A program made the position numbers and the translations under genes. From Magnetovibrio sp. (GTDB lineage Bacteria > Pseudomonadota > Alphaproteobacteria > Rhodospirillales > Magnetovibrionaceae): DNA of 64,000 bases. The notes beneath the pieces were generated by a model that was not told the DNA's origin, made no database searches, and saw nothing but the letters and a program-made list of their open reading frames with translations. Below are positions 1 through 10,213 of the stretch, in pieces. Each line of letters begins with the position of its first letter. Within the stretch, counting starts at the first letter, position 1. The stretch covers positions 434,001 through 498,000 of the forward strand of contig NZ_DATCTF010000010.1 in NCBI RefSeq assembly GCF_036568125.1, given 5' to 3'.

Positions 1-1776
1 ATCATCACGCCGTGGCTGCTGTGCAAGATCACTTGCTGGCGCAAGCATCTGCCCGAAGATTCCATGACCGATGAAAACGCCGATTATGATGAAGGCGTCG
101 ACATGGGCGGCCATGGCGACCACGGTCCCGGGGCGTTGGGTAATTTTTACAAACGCATGGCCACCAAGCTGTTGACCGGGCGCAAGAACTCCATCCGCCT
201 GCTGGTGATCACCGGTATCGCCACGGTGGCCTCGTTGGGGCTGTTTGCGACCAAGGACGTGACGGTCAAGCTGTTGCCGTTCGACAACAAGTCGGAATTG
301 CAGGTGGTGCTTGATCTGCCCGAAGGCTCGTCGCTGGAAGTGACCGAGCGCGCGCTGTTGAACATTGCAGACCGCATCAAGGATCTGCCCGAATTGATCA
401 GCATGCAGGCCTATGTCGGCACCGCCATGCCGTTCAACTTCAACGGTCTGGTGCGTCACTATTATTTGCGTTCCGAACCGTGGCAGGGCGAATTGCAGAT
501 CAATCTCGCGCCCAAGGGTGAACGTAATCGTCAAAGCCATGAAGTGGCGTTGGCCGTGCGTGAACTGCTCGATGGTCTCGATGTGCCTCCTGGCACTTCG
601 GTCAAGGTGGTCGAGGTTCCCCCTGGGCCGCCGGTGATGGCGACCTTGATGGCGGAAATTTATGGGCCCGATCCCGAAACCCGTCGCGCCGCCGCCGCCA
701 AGGTGCGCGAGGCGTTCCAGTCAGTCGATTATGTCGTCGACGTGGACGACAGCTACGGTCAGCCCGAAACCCGGGTGCGCTTGGAAATCGATCAGGACAA
801 TCTGGAATTCCACGGCGTGCAGGAAAACGATTTGTACGACACCATCCAAGCGGTGGTGGGCGGCAAGACGGTCGGCTATTCCCAGCGTGGCGAAGGCGTG
901 AACCCGATCGAAATCGCCATCCGCCTGCCCAAGGAAGGCTTGGCGATGTCGGAACGGATGTTGTCGATCCCCGTTCCCGCGCCAGGACCGGCGGGCGACA
1001 GCGGCCGCGTGGTCGAATTGGGCGACGTGGTGCGGGTGGTACACGAACAGGCGTCCTATCCGATGTTCCGCCGTGACGGCCATTACGCGGTGCTGGTCAC
1101 CGGCGAATTGGCGGGCGAATTCGAAGCGCCGATTTACGGCATGTTCGCGGTCGAAGAAAAACTCAAGGCCATGGATTGGGGCGATCAAGGTCCGCCGACC
1201 ATCGGCTATCACGGCCAGCCCAAGGACGAAAGCAAGATCACTTTGCTGTGGGATGGCGAATGGGAAGTCACCTACGTGACCTTCCGCGACATGGGACTGG
1301 CGTTCATCTTCGCGCTGCTGGGCATCTATTTGCTGGTTGTGGGCCAGTTCGGCAGCTTCAAACTGCCGTTGGTGATCCTCACCCCGGTGCCGCTGACGTT
1401 CATCGGCATCATGTTCGGCCACTGGCTGTTCAACGCGCCGTTCTCCGCGACCTCGATGATCGGCTTCATCGCGTTGGCGGGCATCATCGTGCGCAACTCG
1501 ATCTTGCTGGTGGACTTCATCAAGCACCGCCAGAAATCGGGCAAGCCGATGCGCGACGTGTTGGTTGAAGCGGGCACCATTCGCTTCAAGCCGATCTTCC
1601 TGACCGCAGTGGCGGCGATGATCGGTTCGGCGTTCATTTTGGCCGACCCGATTTTCCAAGGCCTCGCCATTTCCATGGTGTTCGGTTTGGCCAGTTCGAC
1701 CGCGTTGACATTGCTGGTGATCCCGGCGATCTACGTGGTGTTGCGCGACGACGGTCGGGAAATGACAAACAAATAA
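1..1776 (+). CDS. RND efflux permease, C-terminal part (5' truncated by window)
   Basis: The reading frame is open from the first base, so the start lies outside the window. About 590 residues are visible. They begin with an ITPWLL segment typical of the end of the first transmembrane half of RND permeases, followed by a second large periplasmic porter region (about 60-400) and a C-terminal block of hydrophobic helices (LAFIFALLGIYLLVVGQFGS, PLVILTPVPLTFIGIMFGHW, GIIVRNSILLVDFIKHR, FLTAVAAMIGSAF). This is the AcrB/CzcA superfamily: inner-membrane, proton-driven export together with a periplasmic adaptor and an outer-membrane channel, neither of which is visible. The substrate cannot be told from this fragment. 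A strong terminator follows directly, so this is the last gene of its operon. Confidence 0.93.
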   Translation: MITPWLLCKITCWRKHLPEDSMTDENADYDEGVDMGGHGDHGPGALGNFYKRMATKLLTGRKNSIRLLVITGIATVASLGLFATKDVTVKLLPFDNKSELQVVLDLPEGSSLEVTERALLNIADRIKDLPELISMQAYVGTAMPFNFNGLVRHYYLRSEPWQGELQINLAPKGERNRQSHEVALAVRELLDGLDVPPGTSVKVVEVPPGPPVMATLMAEIYGPDPETRRAAAAKVREAFQSVDYVVDVDDSYGQPETRVRLEIDQDNLEFHGVQENDLYDTIQAVVGGKTVGYSQRGEGVNPIEIAIRLPKEGLAMSERMLSIPVPAPGPAGDSGRVVELGDVVRVVHEQASYPMFRRDGHYAVLVTGELAGEFEAPIYGMFAVEEKLKAMDWGDQGPPTIGYHGQPKDESKITLLWDGEWEVTYVTFRDMGLAFIFALLGIYLLVVGQFGSFKLPLVILTPVPLTFIGIMFGHWLFNAPFSATSMIGFIALAGIIVRNSILLVDFIKHRQKSGKPMRDVLVEAGTIRFKPIFLTAVAAMIGSAFILADPIFQGLAISMVFGLASSTALTLLVIPAIYVVLRDDGREMTNK

Positions 1777-1781
1777 AAACA

Positions 1782-1826
1782 AAAGCCGCTCAGCTTGAAA
1801 TAACCAAGTTGGGCGGCTTTTCTTTT
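1782..1826 (+). terminator. Rho-independent terminator after the RND permease gene
   Basis: A long stem pairs AAAGCCGCTCAGCTTG with CAAGTTGGGCGGCTTT (with two G-U pairs) around a short AAATAAC loop, followed by TCTTTTT. It begins only a few bases after the stop codon. Confidence 0.85.
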
Positions 1827-1851
1827 TGCCCAGGTCCGGTATCTTGAACCC

Positions 1852-3390
1852 ATGATCAAAGAAGACCAATCCGCCCAGGTGGCTTTGCTGTCGGACCCGG
1901 CCGTGTTCGGCGACGGGACCGATGACGTCAAGCGCGTCACCACCCACGCGTCGCATGTGTTCATCGGCAAGACCCGTGTGTACAAGCTCAAGCGTGCGGT
2001 GGAATTTCCGTTTATGGACTACTCCGACCGCGACAAGCGATTGAAGTACTGCGAGGCCGAGGTTGCGCTCAACCGCCGCACGGCCCCCAACCTCTATCTG
2101 GGCGTCAAGCCGATCACCCGCGATGCGGATGGCCGTCTGCAACTCGACAAACCGGGCGAGGTGGTCGACTGGGTGGTTGAAATGGCGCGTTTCGACGAAG
2201 CCACGCTGTTCGATCATTTGGCGGCGGAAGGCAAGCTCGACCGTCATCTGATGGAACATCTGGCCGACAACATCGCCACGTTTCACGCCGCCAGCGAAGC
2301 TCGCCAGGACGGCGGCGGTCGCATTGGCATCGCCTTGACGATTGAAAGCAACGCCAAGTCGTTCGCCGAAAATGCTCCCGGTTTGTTGGATATGGGACGC
2401 GTCGCGGAACTCACCGACCGCTCTCTCGAGACCACCAACGAGATTTTCGAGCTGCTTGAAAGCCGCCGCATGCACGGTTGCGTGCGCCATTGCCACGGCG
2501 ATATGCATTTGCGCAATATCTTCTTGGATGACGGCGAGCCGGTGCTGTTCGACTGCATCGAATTCAACGAGACGTTTTCGACCATCGACGTGCTTTACGA
2601 TTTGGCGTTCTTGTTGATGGATTTGGACTATCGCGGCCTGCGCACGCTCGCCAACGTGACCATGAACCGCTACATGGACATCACCGGTTCGGCGTGGGGA
2701 TTGGCGACGCTGCCTTTGTTTTTGAGTGTGCGCGCGGGCGTGCGCTCGTTTGTCGCGTGCGCGGCGGCGAAAAGTGTCGACGACCCAGAATTCAAGAAAG
2801 ACCAAGCTCGCCAAGCGCAGACCTATCTCGACATGGCACTGAACTATTTGTCCGTTCCCGAACCGCGCCTGATTGCTGTGGGCGGCTTGTCGGGCAGCGG
2901 TAAGTCGCGTCTGGGCCGTGATTTGGCCCAACACATCGGCGCCGCGCCGGGCGCGCGGGTGGTGCGTAGCGACGTGTTGCGCAAGCGCATCGCAGGCAAG
3001 CATCCGCTCGACAGGTTGGGGCCCGAAGGTTACACCGCCGACATGACGGCGCAGACCTATCAAGCCGTTTATGACGAAGCCCGTGCGGTGCTCGCCACCG
3101 GCCATTCGGTGATTGCGGATTGCGTGTTTTCCAAACCCGAAGAACGTGCCGCCATCGAAACGGTGGCGGTCGAAATGGGCGTGCCGTTCGACGGGTTTTG
3201 GCTGAGCGCATCGCCGGAAATCATGCAGGCGCGGGTGACGGCGCGTGAAAAGAACGCGTCCGACGCCGATGCCGAGGTTGTGCGCATGCAGCTCGGCTAT
3301 GATTTGGGCGACATCACCTGGCACCAAGTCGATTCCTCGGGCAGCCGCGAAGAAACCGACGCCCAGGCGTTGCAAATACTCAATCTCTAG
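1852..3390 (+). CDS. APH-like phosphotransferase fused to P-loop kinase
   Basis: A 512-residue two-domain protein. Residues about 30-330 resemble the aminoglycoside/choline phosphotransferase fold, with the catalytic-loop pattern CHGDMHLRNIFLDDG and a downstream FDCIEFNE metal-binding aspartate. Residues about 340-500 form a nucleotide-binding domain of the AAA_33/zeta-toxin-like kinase type, with a Walker A motif GGLSGSGKS. Proteins with this exact order are widespread in proteobacteria and are usually annotated as bifunctional aminoglycoside phosphotransferase/ATP-binding protein. The natural substrate is unknown and antibiotic resistance should not be assumed. It has its own start after the upstream terminator, so it is probably transcribed separately from the RND gene. 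Confidence 0.85.
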   Translation: MIKEDQSAQVALLSDPAVFGDGTDDVKRVTTHASHVFIGKTRVYKLKRAVEFPFMDYSDRDKRLKYCEAEVALNRRTAPNLYLGVKPITRDADGRLQLDKPGEVVDWVVEMARFDEATLFDHLAAEGKLDRHLMEHLADNIATFHAASEARQDGGGRIGIALTIESNAKSFAENAPGLLDMGRVAELTDRSLETTNEIFELLESRRMHGCVRHCHGDMHLRNIFLDDGEPVLFDCIEFNETFSTIDVLYDLAFLLMDLDYRGLRTLANVTMNRYMDITGSAWGLATLPLFLSVRAGVRSFVACAAAKSVDDPEFKKDQARQAQTYLDMALNYLSVPEPRLIAVGGLSGSGKSRLGRDLAQHIGAAPGARVVRSDVLRKRIAGKHPLDRLGPEGYTADMTAQTYQAVYDEARAVLATGHSVIADCVFSKPEERAAIETVAVEMGVPFDGFWLSASPEIMQARVTAREKNASDADAEVVRMQLGYDLGDITWHQVDSSGSREETDAQALQILNL

Positions 3391-3472
3391 AGCCAAAACC
3401 ATACATTACAAGGCTTTATCTTTCACCGCTTCGGGTCCATCATGGATAGAGGCAAAAGGTGAGGAGTCTGCC

Positions 3473-4345
3473 ATGTCGATCCGTTCCATTCTTGCACCCG
3501 TCGACGGGGCTTCGGACAATCGCGCGATCGTTGAAAATGCGTTGGAATTGGCCCGAACCTTCAACGCGCATGTGGATGTGTTGCATGTGCGCCCAGATGC
3601 CCGTGATGCGGTGCCGCTGTTCGGCGAGGGGCTGTCGGGCGATATGGTCGAGGAAATGATCACGTCCGCCGAACGTGAAGGCGCGGCGAAGGCCGCCGAG
3701 CTCAAGGCAATGGTTGAGAAATTGTGCCAAAGCCGTGACGTCCCCATGGTCACCGGTCCTGGCGGGGGCGAAGATTCCATCACCGCCACATGGCGTGAAA
3801 CGATCGGTCGGGAAGACGAACTGGTCGCGTGGCGCGGTCGTCTGTCGGATCTGGTGGTGAGTGCGCGTCCTGGCGAAGACAGCTCTCCCATGCGGGCTTT
3901 GACCATGCACGCGGCGTTGTTCGAGTGCGGCCGTCCGGTGTTGGCCTTGCCGGTAAATCCCAATGTCGGTGAAATGGGCCGAGTGATCGCCATCGCGTGG
4001 AACGGAACCGCTCAGTCCGCGCGTGCTGTGCATGCAGCGATGCCGCTCATCACGCGTGCGTATGAAGTCAACGTGCTGACATGCGAAAGCACCCGCACCG
4101 AGCCGACCGCTGGTGACGAACTGGCCGAATATCTGGGTTGGTGGGGGGTGACGCCCAAAGTCGTGAATTTCCCCCCCGGACCCGAAGGGGCCGGTGCAAG
4201 CTTGCTGGCACACGCCCACGACCTAAACGCCGACATGTTGGTGAGCGGAGCGTATTCTCATTCGCGTCTGATGCAGACGGTTATGGGCGGCGTCACCAGC
4301 GCGCTGATGGACACCGCCGATATCCCGGTGTTGTTTAGCCACTAG
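3473..4345 (+). CDS. Universal stress protein (UspA family)
   Basis: A 290-residue protein starting MSIRSILAPVDG. The start is chosen because GTGAGGAG lies just upstream and the family's beta strand 1 begins here. Two Usp-like halves are present. The second ends in MLVSGAYSHSRLMQTVMGG, which resembles the GxxGhSRlxexxxG nucleotide-binding signature of this family. In the family this fold binds ATP or other ligands in the cytoplasm and acts in stress tolerance; the ligand here is unknown. It follows the kinase gene in the same direction and may share its transcript. Confidence 0.85.
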   Translation: MSIRSILAPVDGASDNRAIVENALELARTFNAHVDVLHVRPDARDAVPLFGEGLSGDMVEEMITSAEREGAAKAAELKAMVEKLCQSRDVPMVTGPGGGEDSITATWRETIGREDELVAWRGRLSDLVVSARPGEDSSPMRALTMHAALFECGRPVLALPVNPNVGEMGRVIAIAWNGTAQSARAVHAAMPLITRAYEVNVLTCESTRTEPTAGDELAEYLGWWGVTPKVVNFPPGPEGAGASLLAHAHDLNADMLVSGAYSHSRLMQTVMGGVTSALMDTADIPVLFSH

Positions 4346-4357
4346 GGCTGCAAAACA

Positions 4358-5101
4358 TCACCCTTGACGCCATTGACGGGCAAAAAAGCCGCGATAAAAC
4401 AGCACCGCGCTTTGTCCGCCCGCTTCGGCGTCGAAGACTTTCCAGCCGTTTTTGGATTTATAAAACCGGAAATTGATGGTCAAAGGCTGACCACGCCAGC
4501 GATCCAATCGCACCGGCACCACCAGCTCGCCGCGGCTTGAGCCGGGGCGGGTTTTTCCGACCGTGAAGCGGGTGGCGCGGATATCGCCCATGGCTTCAAC
4601 CAATTTGGCGGTGAAGTTGCTGCGCAGGGCGCTCAACGCGGCGGCGCGTTGCTGGTCGCTCATGCGCGTGCCCAGACGTCCCAGCGCCATTTGCGTCATG
4701 GTTTCGAAATCGATGTCCGGGGCGATTTGCTTTTCCACGTAGCTGAGAATTTGGCTGGGGTTAAGGCCGGTGCCGTTCGCGCCGGCCGCGCCGCCTTGGC
4801 TTTGGCTGAGGAAGGTGCGCAAGTTGCTCAACTGGGCCGCGACCTTGGCCGAAGGTCCGTCGGCTTGGGGCGCCGCGGGTTTCGGCTTGGGCTGGGGCGC
4901 GAAACGGGGATCGTAATTTTGCCCGAACTGCGAACCGTAACGGGGAGCATAAGGCGCACCGTATTGCGGGCCGCGCTGGGGCTGATAGGGTTGGCCGTAT
5001 TGTGATCCGTATTGAGGGGCGTAATCGGCGGAAAGCGTTGGGCTTGTCGCGCTCAAGGTCAGGGCCACGGTCGCGATGGCGGCGAATACGATCTGCTTCA
5101 T
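4358..5101 (-). CDS. MlaC/Ttg2D-like periplasmic protein
   Basis: A 247-residue precursor. The start at MKQIVFAAIATVALTL is supported by AGGGGGACC just upstream and gives a clean Sec signal peptide ending near TLSA. After it comes a low-complexity segment rich in Tyr, Gln, Pro and Gly (about residues 25-75). The MlaC-like domain (about 95-245) follows, with YVEKQIAPDIDFETMTQMAL, a conserved FRFYKSKNGWKVFDAE segment and a final YRGFFARQ. Family members bind phospholipid in the periplasm and pass it to the MlaFEDB complex. No other mla gene is nearby, so the protein is an orphan and its ligand is an inference. The Tyr/Gln-rich spacer is unusual for the family. Confidence 0.78.
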   Translation of the reverse strand: MKQIVFAAIATVALTLSATSPTLSADYAPQYGSQYGQPYQPQRGPQYGAPYAPRYGSQFGQNYDPRFAPQPKPKPAAPQADGPSAKVAAQLSNLRTFLSQSQGGAAGANGTGLNPSQILSYVEKQIAPDIDFETMTQMALGRLGTRMSDQQRAAALSALRSNFTAKLVEAMGDIRATRFTVGKTRPGSSRGELVVPVRLDRWRGQPLTINFRFYKSKNGWKVFDAEAGGQSAVLFYRGFFARQWRQG

Positions 5102-5205
5102 AAGGTCCCCCTGTTGATGTGTGATGGACTCCAATCCGGGCGCCATTATCGCCTGAAATCGTGATCAAGACACCCTACGATTTTAAAAACATCGCGTAGA
5201 GCTCT

Positions 5206-5832
5206 TTAAAGCAGAACCGGACGGTCATCGACATTGTCGGCGCGCAAGCCGCCGTCGTAAGGACGCAACAGAGCGTTGACCTGATCGAAAGTGTTCCGGG
5301 TGTCGATCCAGGCGGCTTCGTCTTCGGGTTTGAGTATCACCGGCATGCGATCGTGGATCGATGCGATGTCGGGTGCGGGGGCGCAGGTGACGATGGTGAC
5401 GGTGTCGTCGTCCGCGCCGATCAAGCCGGCCATGGCGAATAGCTCCCCGTCTTCGTTATCTTCACCGGTTGCGGCGCTTTTCATATGAATGCGCATTTTT
5501 TGCTTGGCCCCGCCGGCAGGACGCGCCCATTCGAAGTATGCCGTCGCGGGCACCAGACAGCGTTTGTTGAGTAGCGGGCGGAAGGTCGGCTTGGTGATCA
5601 AGGTTTCAGCACGCGCGTTGATCAGCGGCTTGGCGTCCCAGTCGACCTGGAGCCCCCAGCCGAGCAGCCGTCCGCGCGTCATACCGCTTTGCCCGTCGAT
5701 GGTGAGGATGCGATTCGTCGGGTTCATCTCTGTCCCGTGCAGGGACTGGGGCGGGGGAGGCGGCGAGAGCTTCAGGCCGAAGCGCTCCTTGACCTTTTCC
5801 ATCGCCGCCTTGACTTCGAATTTGCCGCACAT
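5206..5832 (-). CDS. SRAP-family protein (YedK/HMCES-like)
   Basis: A 208-residue protein. I place the start at MCGKF because family members need Cys2 exposed after removal of Met1; an ATG two codons earlier also exists. Further family landmarks are NARAETLITKPTFR (active-site Asn), LVPATAYFEWA (Glu) and SIHDRMPVIL (His). SRAP proteins form a thiazolidine crosslink with abasic sites in single-stranded DNA and so protect replication forks. The usual motif is MCGRF; here Arg4 is Lys. The gene stands alone between the MlaC-like gene and the divergent SDR gene. Confidence 0.9.
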   Translation of the reverse strand: MCGKFEVKAAMEKVKERFGLKLSPPPPPQSLHGTEMNPTNRILTIDGQSGMTRGRLLGWGLQVDWDAKPLINARAETLITKPTFRPLLNKRCLVPATAYFEWARPAGGAKQKMRIHMKSAATGEDNEDGELFAMAGLIGADDDTVTIVTCAPAPDIASIHDRMPVILKPEDEAAWIDTRNTFDQVNALLRPYDGGLRADNVDDRPVLL

Positions 5833-5882
5833 GCCCACTTAACCCACTGGAAAGAAAATCCGGTTTAGCCTAACGTCTCACT

Positions 5883-6623
5883 ATGACCGAGCAACGCAAA
5901 ACAGTCATCATCACAGGCGCGTCCCGAGGAATCGGCCACGCCACAGCGCTTTTGTTTTTGGAACGCGGCTGGCGCATCATCACCTGCGCGCGCGGCGATG
6001 CCCCGCCCGAGGCCGCGACGGATGAAAACTGGCTCGCCCACATTCCTACCGATCTGGCCAAGGCCGACAGCATCAAGGCTTTTATCGTCGAGGCCACCAA
6101 GCTGCTCGATGGCGGCCCACTGCATGCATTGGTGAACAATGCGGGGTTGTCGCCCAAAACCCCTTATAAGGAGCGTCTCGGATGTCTCAACGGTGATCTC
6201 GATGCTTGGCGCGAGGTGTTCGAGATCAATTTCTTCGCCGCGTTGCGGTTGTCGCGCGGGTTTGCCTCGGCGTTGCACAACGGTCACGGGGCGATCGTCA
6301 ACATCACCTCGATCGCAGGCCATTACATCCACCCGTTCGCCGGGTCGGCCTATTCCATCTCCAAGGCGGCGCTGAGCGCCATGACCCGGGAAATGGCGGG
6401 CGAGTTCGCGGCGCTCGACGTGCGCGTCAATGCGGTCGCGCCGGGCGAGATCGAAACGTCGATGATCCAACCCGAATACGAAGCCCTGATCCCGCGCATT
6501 CCCTTAGACCGCATGGGCGCGCCCCGCGACGTCGCCAGCACGGTCTATTATCTGTGTTCGGAAGACAGCAATTACGTCACCGGCACCGAAATCTGGGTCA
6601 CCGGCGGCCAGCATATGTACTGA
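5883..6623 (+). CDS. SDR-family oxidoreductase
   Basis: A 246-residue classical short-chain dehydrogenase. It has the dinucleotide-binding motif TGASRGIG at residues 11-18, an NNAG motif, and the catalytic residues Ser143, Tyr157 and Lys161 (YSISK). A C-terminal VTGTEIWVTGGQ segment resembles FabG-type enzymes. It is expected to carry out NAD(P)-dependent oxidation or reduction in the cytoplasm. The substrate cannot be inferred: no fatty-acid or polyketide genes lie nearby. Confidence 0.9.
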   Translation: MTEQRKTVIITGASRGIGHATALLFLERGWRIITCARGDAPPEAATDENWLAHIPTDLAKADSIKAFIVEATKLLDGGPLHALVNNAGLSPKTPYKERLGCLNGDLDAWREVFEINFFAALRLSRGFASALHNGHGAIVNITSIAGHYIHPFAGSAYSISKAALSAMTREMAGEFAALDVRVNAVAPGEIETSMIQPEYEALIPRIPLDRMGAPRDVASTVYYLCSEDSNYVTGTEIWVTGGQHMY

Positions 6624-6764
6624 GCCTACCCACTAAGGTTGTGTGCATGGCATACTTCAGTATGCATCAAATTTGCTTGTATGATTTTTTTAACTCACCA
6701 AATGGAAGCAATCGCCAGTGTTACCGGTTTGTGACGCTGGGTTTTCATGTTTGGGAGTTTTGGG

Positions 6765-8735
6765 ATGCTGTCGCTTCGCAATGGAACCATCGGTTCGCGT
6801 GTCGGTATTGGCTTTGTTCTCGCCTTATCGGTGTTTTTCGCCATCGGCGCGCCGACCATCCTGTCAGTGATGGGGAACCTCAATGCGGAAGCGCAACACC
6901 GCGAGCTGCGTAGTTATTTCGACACCTTCAAGGCGTCATTGGAAGCCGAGGCGCTCAAAGCGACGGCGCTCAGCGCCATGATCGCCAATATCCCCGATGT
7001 CGCCGAAAAATTCGCTGTGGGTGACAGGGACGGCTTGGCCGCATTGACGGTGCCGACCTTCAAGGTGATGAAGGAACAATACGGCGTCCGCCAGTTCCAG
7101 TTTCACACCCCGCCGGCAACCTCGTTTTTGCGTGTGCACAAACCTGAAAAATTTGGCGACGATTTGAGCGGTTTTCGCAAAACGGTGGTCGAGACCAATG
7201 CCAAGAAATCCGTAATCTGGGGGCTTGAGCGCGGCGTCGCTGGGCTCGGCATCCGTGGCTTGTCGCCGGTGGTGCATCAAGGTCAACATGTCGGATCAGT
7301 CGAATTCGGCTTGAGCTTCGGTAAACCGTTCATGGATGCTTTCAAGGCCCAATACGGCGTCGACGCCAGCTTGTTTATTCCCAAAGATGAGGCTTACGCC
7401 ACCTTTGCGTCGACCTTGGAAGATGTGCGCTTTGGCACCGACGCGCAATTCGCAGCCGCGTTGAACGGCGAGCAGAGCACCGTGACGTCGAAAATCGGCG
7501 CAGTTCCGGTCGCCGTGATCATCGCACCGATCGAAGATTTTTCCGGCAAGCCCATCGGCATCGTCGAGTTGGCTGTGGACATCAGCTATTACGTCAATGC
7601 TACCAACACCATTTACATGATCGTTGCGGGCCTGTTGGTTCTGACCATGGCCATTGCGGCGGCGTTTATTTTCTATGTGCGCCGTGGCATATCCGCACCG
7701 TTGACGCAAATTACCGGCGCGATGCGCACACTGGCCAATGGCAAATTGGACGTCGACGTCGAAAGCAACGCATCCATTCGCGAAGTGGTCGACATTGCCG
7801 ATGCATTGGTGGTGTTCCGTGACAACGCCGTTGAACGCGAACGCATTCAGCGCGAGCAACGCGAAGAAGAGGCCCGCAAGGCGCAACGCCAAGAACGCAT
7901 GAGCAAAATCACCGACGATTTTGGCGATCATATCTCAGGCTTGCTGAGCACCGTGGGCGGTGCGGTCGAGCAATTGCAGGGCTATTCACAGGAAATGAAG
8001 GGCATCGCCACGGACACCAGTTCGCGGAGCGCCACTGTGGCCGCAGCGACGGAAGAAGCCGCTGCCAGCGTGCAGACGGTGGCGTCGGCGGCCGAGGAAT
8101 TGAGTGCATCAATTGAGGAGATCCGCCGCCAAGTGTCGCATTCCACATCATTGGCTGTAAAGGCCGTGGGGCAGGCGGAAAAAACCGGTGAAACCGTGCA
8201 GGGTTTGGCCGTTTCTGGCAACAAAATTGGCGAAGTTCTGGCCTTAATCACCGATATCGCCGATCAAACAAACCTGTTGGCCTTGAACGCGACAATCGAA
8301 GCGGCACGTGCCGGCGAAGCCGGTAAAGGTTTCGCTGTTGTGGCGTCGGAAGTGAAAAATCTCGCCAACCAAACGGCGCGTGCCACGGAAGAGATCTCAT
8401 CGCAAATCCTTGCGGTGCAAAATAACACCCGCGAAGCGGTCGAAGCCATCGACAGCATCACCCACGTGATCGGCGAGCTCAACACCATTTCCGAGCAAAT
8501 CGCCGCAGCCGTCGATGAACAAGGTGCGGCCACCCAGGAAATCGCCCGGAATGTGGAACAAGCCGCAGCCGGCTCGCAAGAGGTGTCCTCGAACATCGTC
8601 AGCGTGTCCGACGCCGCGCATCGAACCGAAGGTGCCGCCGACCAAGTCAGCAGTTCGGCCAGCGATTTGAAGCAGGAAATGCATGCCCTCAAATCGCAGG
8701 TCGAGACGTTCTTGAAGGACGTTCATGCGGCCTAA
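6765..8735 (+). CDS. Methyl-accepting chemotaxis protein with periplasmic Cache-type sensor
   Basis: A 656-residue receptor. I chose the ATG preceded by GGGAG at seven bases; an ATG six codons earlier has a weak ribosome site. Order: transmembrane helix 1 (about 8-30), periplasmic sensor with a segment [20 protein letters not shown] typical of dCache_3-type sensors, transmembrane helix 2 (about 285-308), HAMP (about 310-365), then a long cytoplasmic signalling coiled coil with the hairpin tip [20 protein letters not shown] and flanking methylation helices. It should signal to CheA/CheW. Its 3' end overlaps the convergent LysR gene by four bases. Confidence 0.93.
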   Translation: MLSLRNGTIGSRVGIGFVLALSVFFAIGAPTILSVMGNLNAEAQHRELRSYFDTFKASLEAEALKATALSAMIANIPDVAEKFAVGDRDGLAALTVPTFKVMKEQYGVRQFQFHTPPATSFLRVHKPEKFGDDLSGFRKTVVETNAKKSVIWGLERGVAGLGIRGLSPVVHQGQHVGSVEFGLSFGKPFMDAFKAQYGVDASLFIPKDEAYATFASTLEDVRFGTDAQFAAALNGEQSTVTSKIGAVPVAVIIAPIEDFSGKPIGIVELAVDISYYVNATNTIYMIVAGLLVLTMAIAAAFIFYVRRGISAPLTQITGAMRTLANGKLDVDVESNASIREVVDIADALVVFRDNAVERERIQREQREEEARKAQRQERMSKITDDFGDHISGLLSTVGGAVEQLQGYSQEMKGIATDTSSRSATVAAATEEAAASVQTVASAAEELSASIEEIRRQVSHSTSLAVKAVGQAEKTGETVQGLAVSGNKIGEVLALITDIADQTNLLALNATIEAARAGEAGKGFAVVASEVKNLANQTARATEEISSQILAVQNNTREAVEAIDSITHVIGELNTISEQIAAAVDEQGAATQEIARNVEQAAAGSQEVSSNIVSVSDAAHRTEGAADQVSSSASDLKQEMHALKSQVETFLKDVHAA

Positions 8736-9643
8736 ATCACAGGGCTCTGCTCGTTACGGATGATGGAGATCAGCGCATCGGCGACCGGATGGTCGATGTT
8801 GTTGCGGTGGCGTGCAATCCACAGCGTGCGCATGATGCGAAATCCGCTGACCTTGATGTGATGCAGGCGTCCGGCCTCGATGTCCTTGATCACCGCGAAA
8901 CGAGGCAGGAAACTGACGTGACGGCCGGGGATCAAGACATCGACCAGGGCGTCGGTCCCGCCGACCTCCAACACCACGTCCAGGGCGTTGAAGCCGATCG
9001 CGTCGAGGGCTTCTTCGAGATCGCGGCGTGATGCCGCGCCCGGTTCACGCAACACATAGCTGAGATCCAGCAGCATGGTGATGGGGATCATGTCTTCTTC
9101 GGCAAGCGGATGGTTCATGCCACACACCAACAGCAGTTCGTCGTCCATCCACTTTTGCACCATCAGGTCGGGGTGCTCGGGCGGGCGTTCCAGCAACGCC
9201 AAATCGGTGAGCCCGCTGGCGAGGTTGTTTTCGCTCTGGCGGCCGTAAACGAGGCGGCTGTCGATGCGGTATTGTGGGTAAAGTTCCGCGAACTCCAACA
9301 GAAACTTAGGCAGAAAATGCTCGCCAATGGCAATGGTTACGTCCAGGTGCAGCGACGTCTTGCCGCGCGCCATCTCATTGAGTTCGCGGCGCAATGACAG
9401 TTGCCGGTCCAAAGTCTGAACCGCCAGCAGGTAGACCTTTTCCCCAGCGGCCGTCAATCGCAGGCGCCCGCCCACACGTTCCGTCAACGCCAGGCCGTAA
9501 CACTCTTCCAAAGTGCGCAGGCGTTTGGTGACCGCCGGTTGGCCAACGTTTAAGGCATGGGCGGCGGCCGATACGCTGCCTTTTTCCACAACCGCGCGCA
9601 ATGCCGCCCAGCCGCGGATGTCGGGAAGATTTTTATATTCCAT
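8732..9643 (-). CDS. LysR-family transcriptional regulator
   Basis: A 303-residue protein with an N-terminal winged helix-turn-helix ([20 protein letters not shown], about 22-41) and a C-terminal periplasmic-binding-like effector domain. It is divergent from the small membrane protein/Usp/TSUP gene group, and a 17-bp palindrome lies between its start and theirs. This is the usual layout for a LysR protein controlling both itself and the divergent genes. The likely targets, a TSUP exporter and stress proteins, suggest a response to a sulfur compound or another anion; that is inference. Confidence 0.9.
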   Translation of the reverse strand: MEYKNLPDIRGWAALRAVVEKGSVSAAAHALNVGQPAVTKRLRTLEECYGLALTERVGGRLRLTAAGEKVYLLAVQTLDRQLSLRRELNEMARGKTSLHLDVTIAIGEHFLPKFLLEFAELYPQYRIDSRLVYGRQSENNLASGLTDLALLERPPEHPDLMVQKWMDDELLLVCGMNHPLAEEDMIPITMLLDLSYVLREPGAASRRDLEEALDAIGFNALDVVLEVGGTDALVDVLIPGRHVSFLPRFAVIKDIEAGRLHHIKVSGFRIMRTLWIARHRNNIDHPVADALISIIRNEQSPVI

Positions 9644-9667
9644 AAAGGAATATTAGCGAAAAATAAT

Positions 9668-9684
9668 TGATTAGGAAATAATCA
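9668..9684. promoter_or_regulatory. Candidate LysR operator (perfect palindrome)
   Basis: TGATTA-GGAAA-TAATCA is a perfect 6-bp-arm palindrome centred about 30 bp upstream of the LysR start, in the AT-rich divergent region. It contains the T-N11-A core expected of LysR sites. A second AT-rich partial dyad (TGATTAATTATA) lies about 40 bp further on. Regulation is inferred from position and symmetry only. Confidence 0.5.
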
Positions 9685-9855
9685 TTTATGCGAAGATACT
9701 CCTGATTAATTATATTGCGCGTATGTCTGCGGAATCTATGGGTTATCGTCTTTTGCTCATCCATTCTCAAGATTCCACAAAGCCTCATGCCATGTGGACT
9801 AATTCCATTTTGGAATGAAGATTGAGCGCACGGATATTTGTCTTAGGAGTAAAGG

Positions 9856-10173
9856 ATGACCGACACCATGGTCACACACGTCGACAGCGCCATGATTTCC
9901 CAGTCCGAGCCGAAACGGCCGTGGCGATTGCGCAATCTTTTGATGTTACGGCCCAAGGCCAAAGCGGCCATTGGCTATGGCCTTTTGAGCATGGGGCTGT
10001 ACTTCGGCCTTTACACCTTCAACGACGACATCCGCCACATCGCCGAGATGACCAATCAGGGCGATAAAACTTATTTTCTGCTGCCGATCGGTATCGCCTT
10101 TCTGTTTTCCGTTGTCCACGGCTTGTTCACCGACCGGTTCTGGGAGGCCTTGGGCTTGAAGGCCAAGCGGTGA
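9856..10173 (+). CDS. Small two-helix membrane protein, unknown function
   Basis: 105 residues with AGGAGT five bases before the ATG. After a 45-residue charged N-terminus there are two hydrophobic helices (AIGYGLLSMGLYFGLYTF and FLLPIGIAFLFSVVHGLF) and a short basic tail. I do not recognise a named family. It is one base away from the downstream Usp reading frame and is followed by a TSUP exporter, so the three are probably one operon divergent from the LysR gene. A role in exporter assembly or in sensing membrane stress is possible but not shown. Confidence 0.75.
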   Translation: MTDTMVTHVDSAMISQSEPKRPWRLRNLLMLRPKAKAAIGYGLLSMGLYFGLYTFNDDIRHIAEMTNQGDKTYFLLPIGIAFLFSVVHGLFTDRFWEALGLKAKR

Positions 10174-10213
10174 TATGATGACCTCCGGTGTGATCATGCA
10201 GGAGGATGTCGCC

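Noticed and set aside
1852-3390. Aminoglycoside resistance gene
   Set aside because: The APH-like domain is fused to a P-loop kinase in a common housekeeping-type architecture; resistance is not supported.
721-3402. An 893-codon open frame on the minus strand
   Set aside because: It is entirely antisense to the RND and kinase-fusion genes, rich in His/Arg/Gln as expected from reading GC-rich codons backwards, and shows no family motif.
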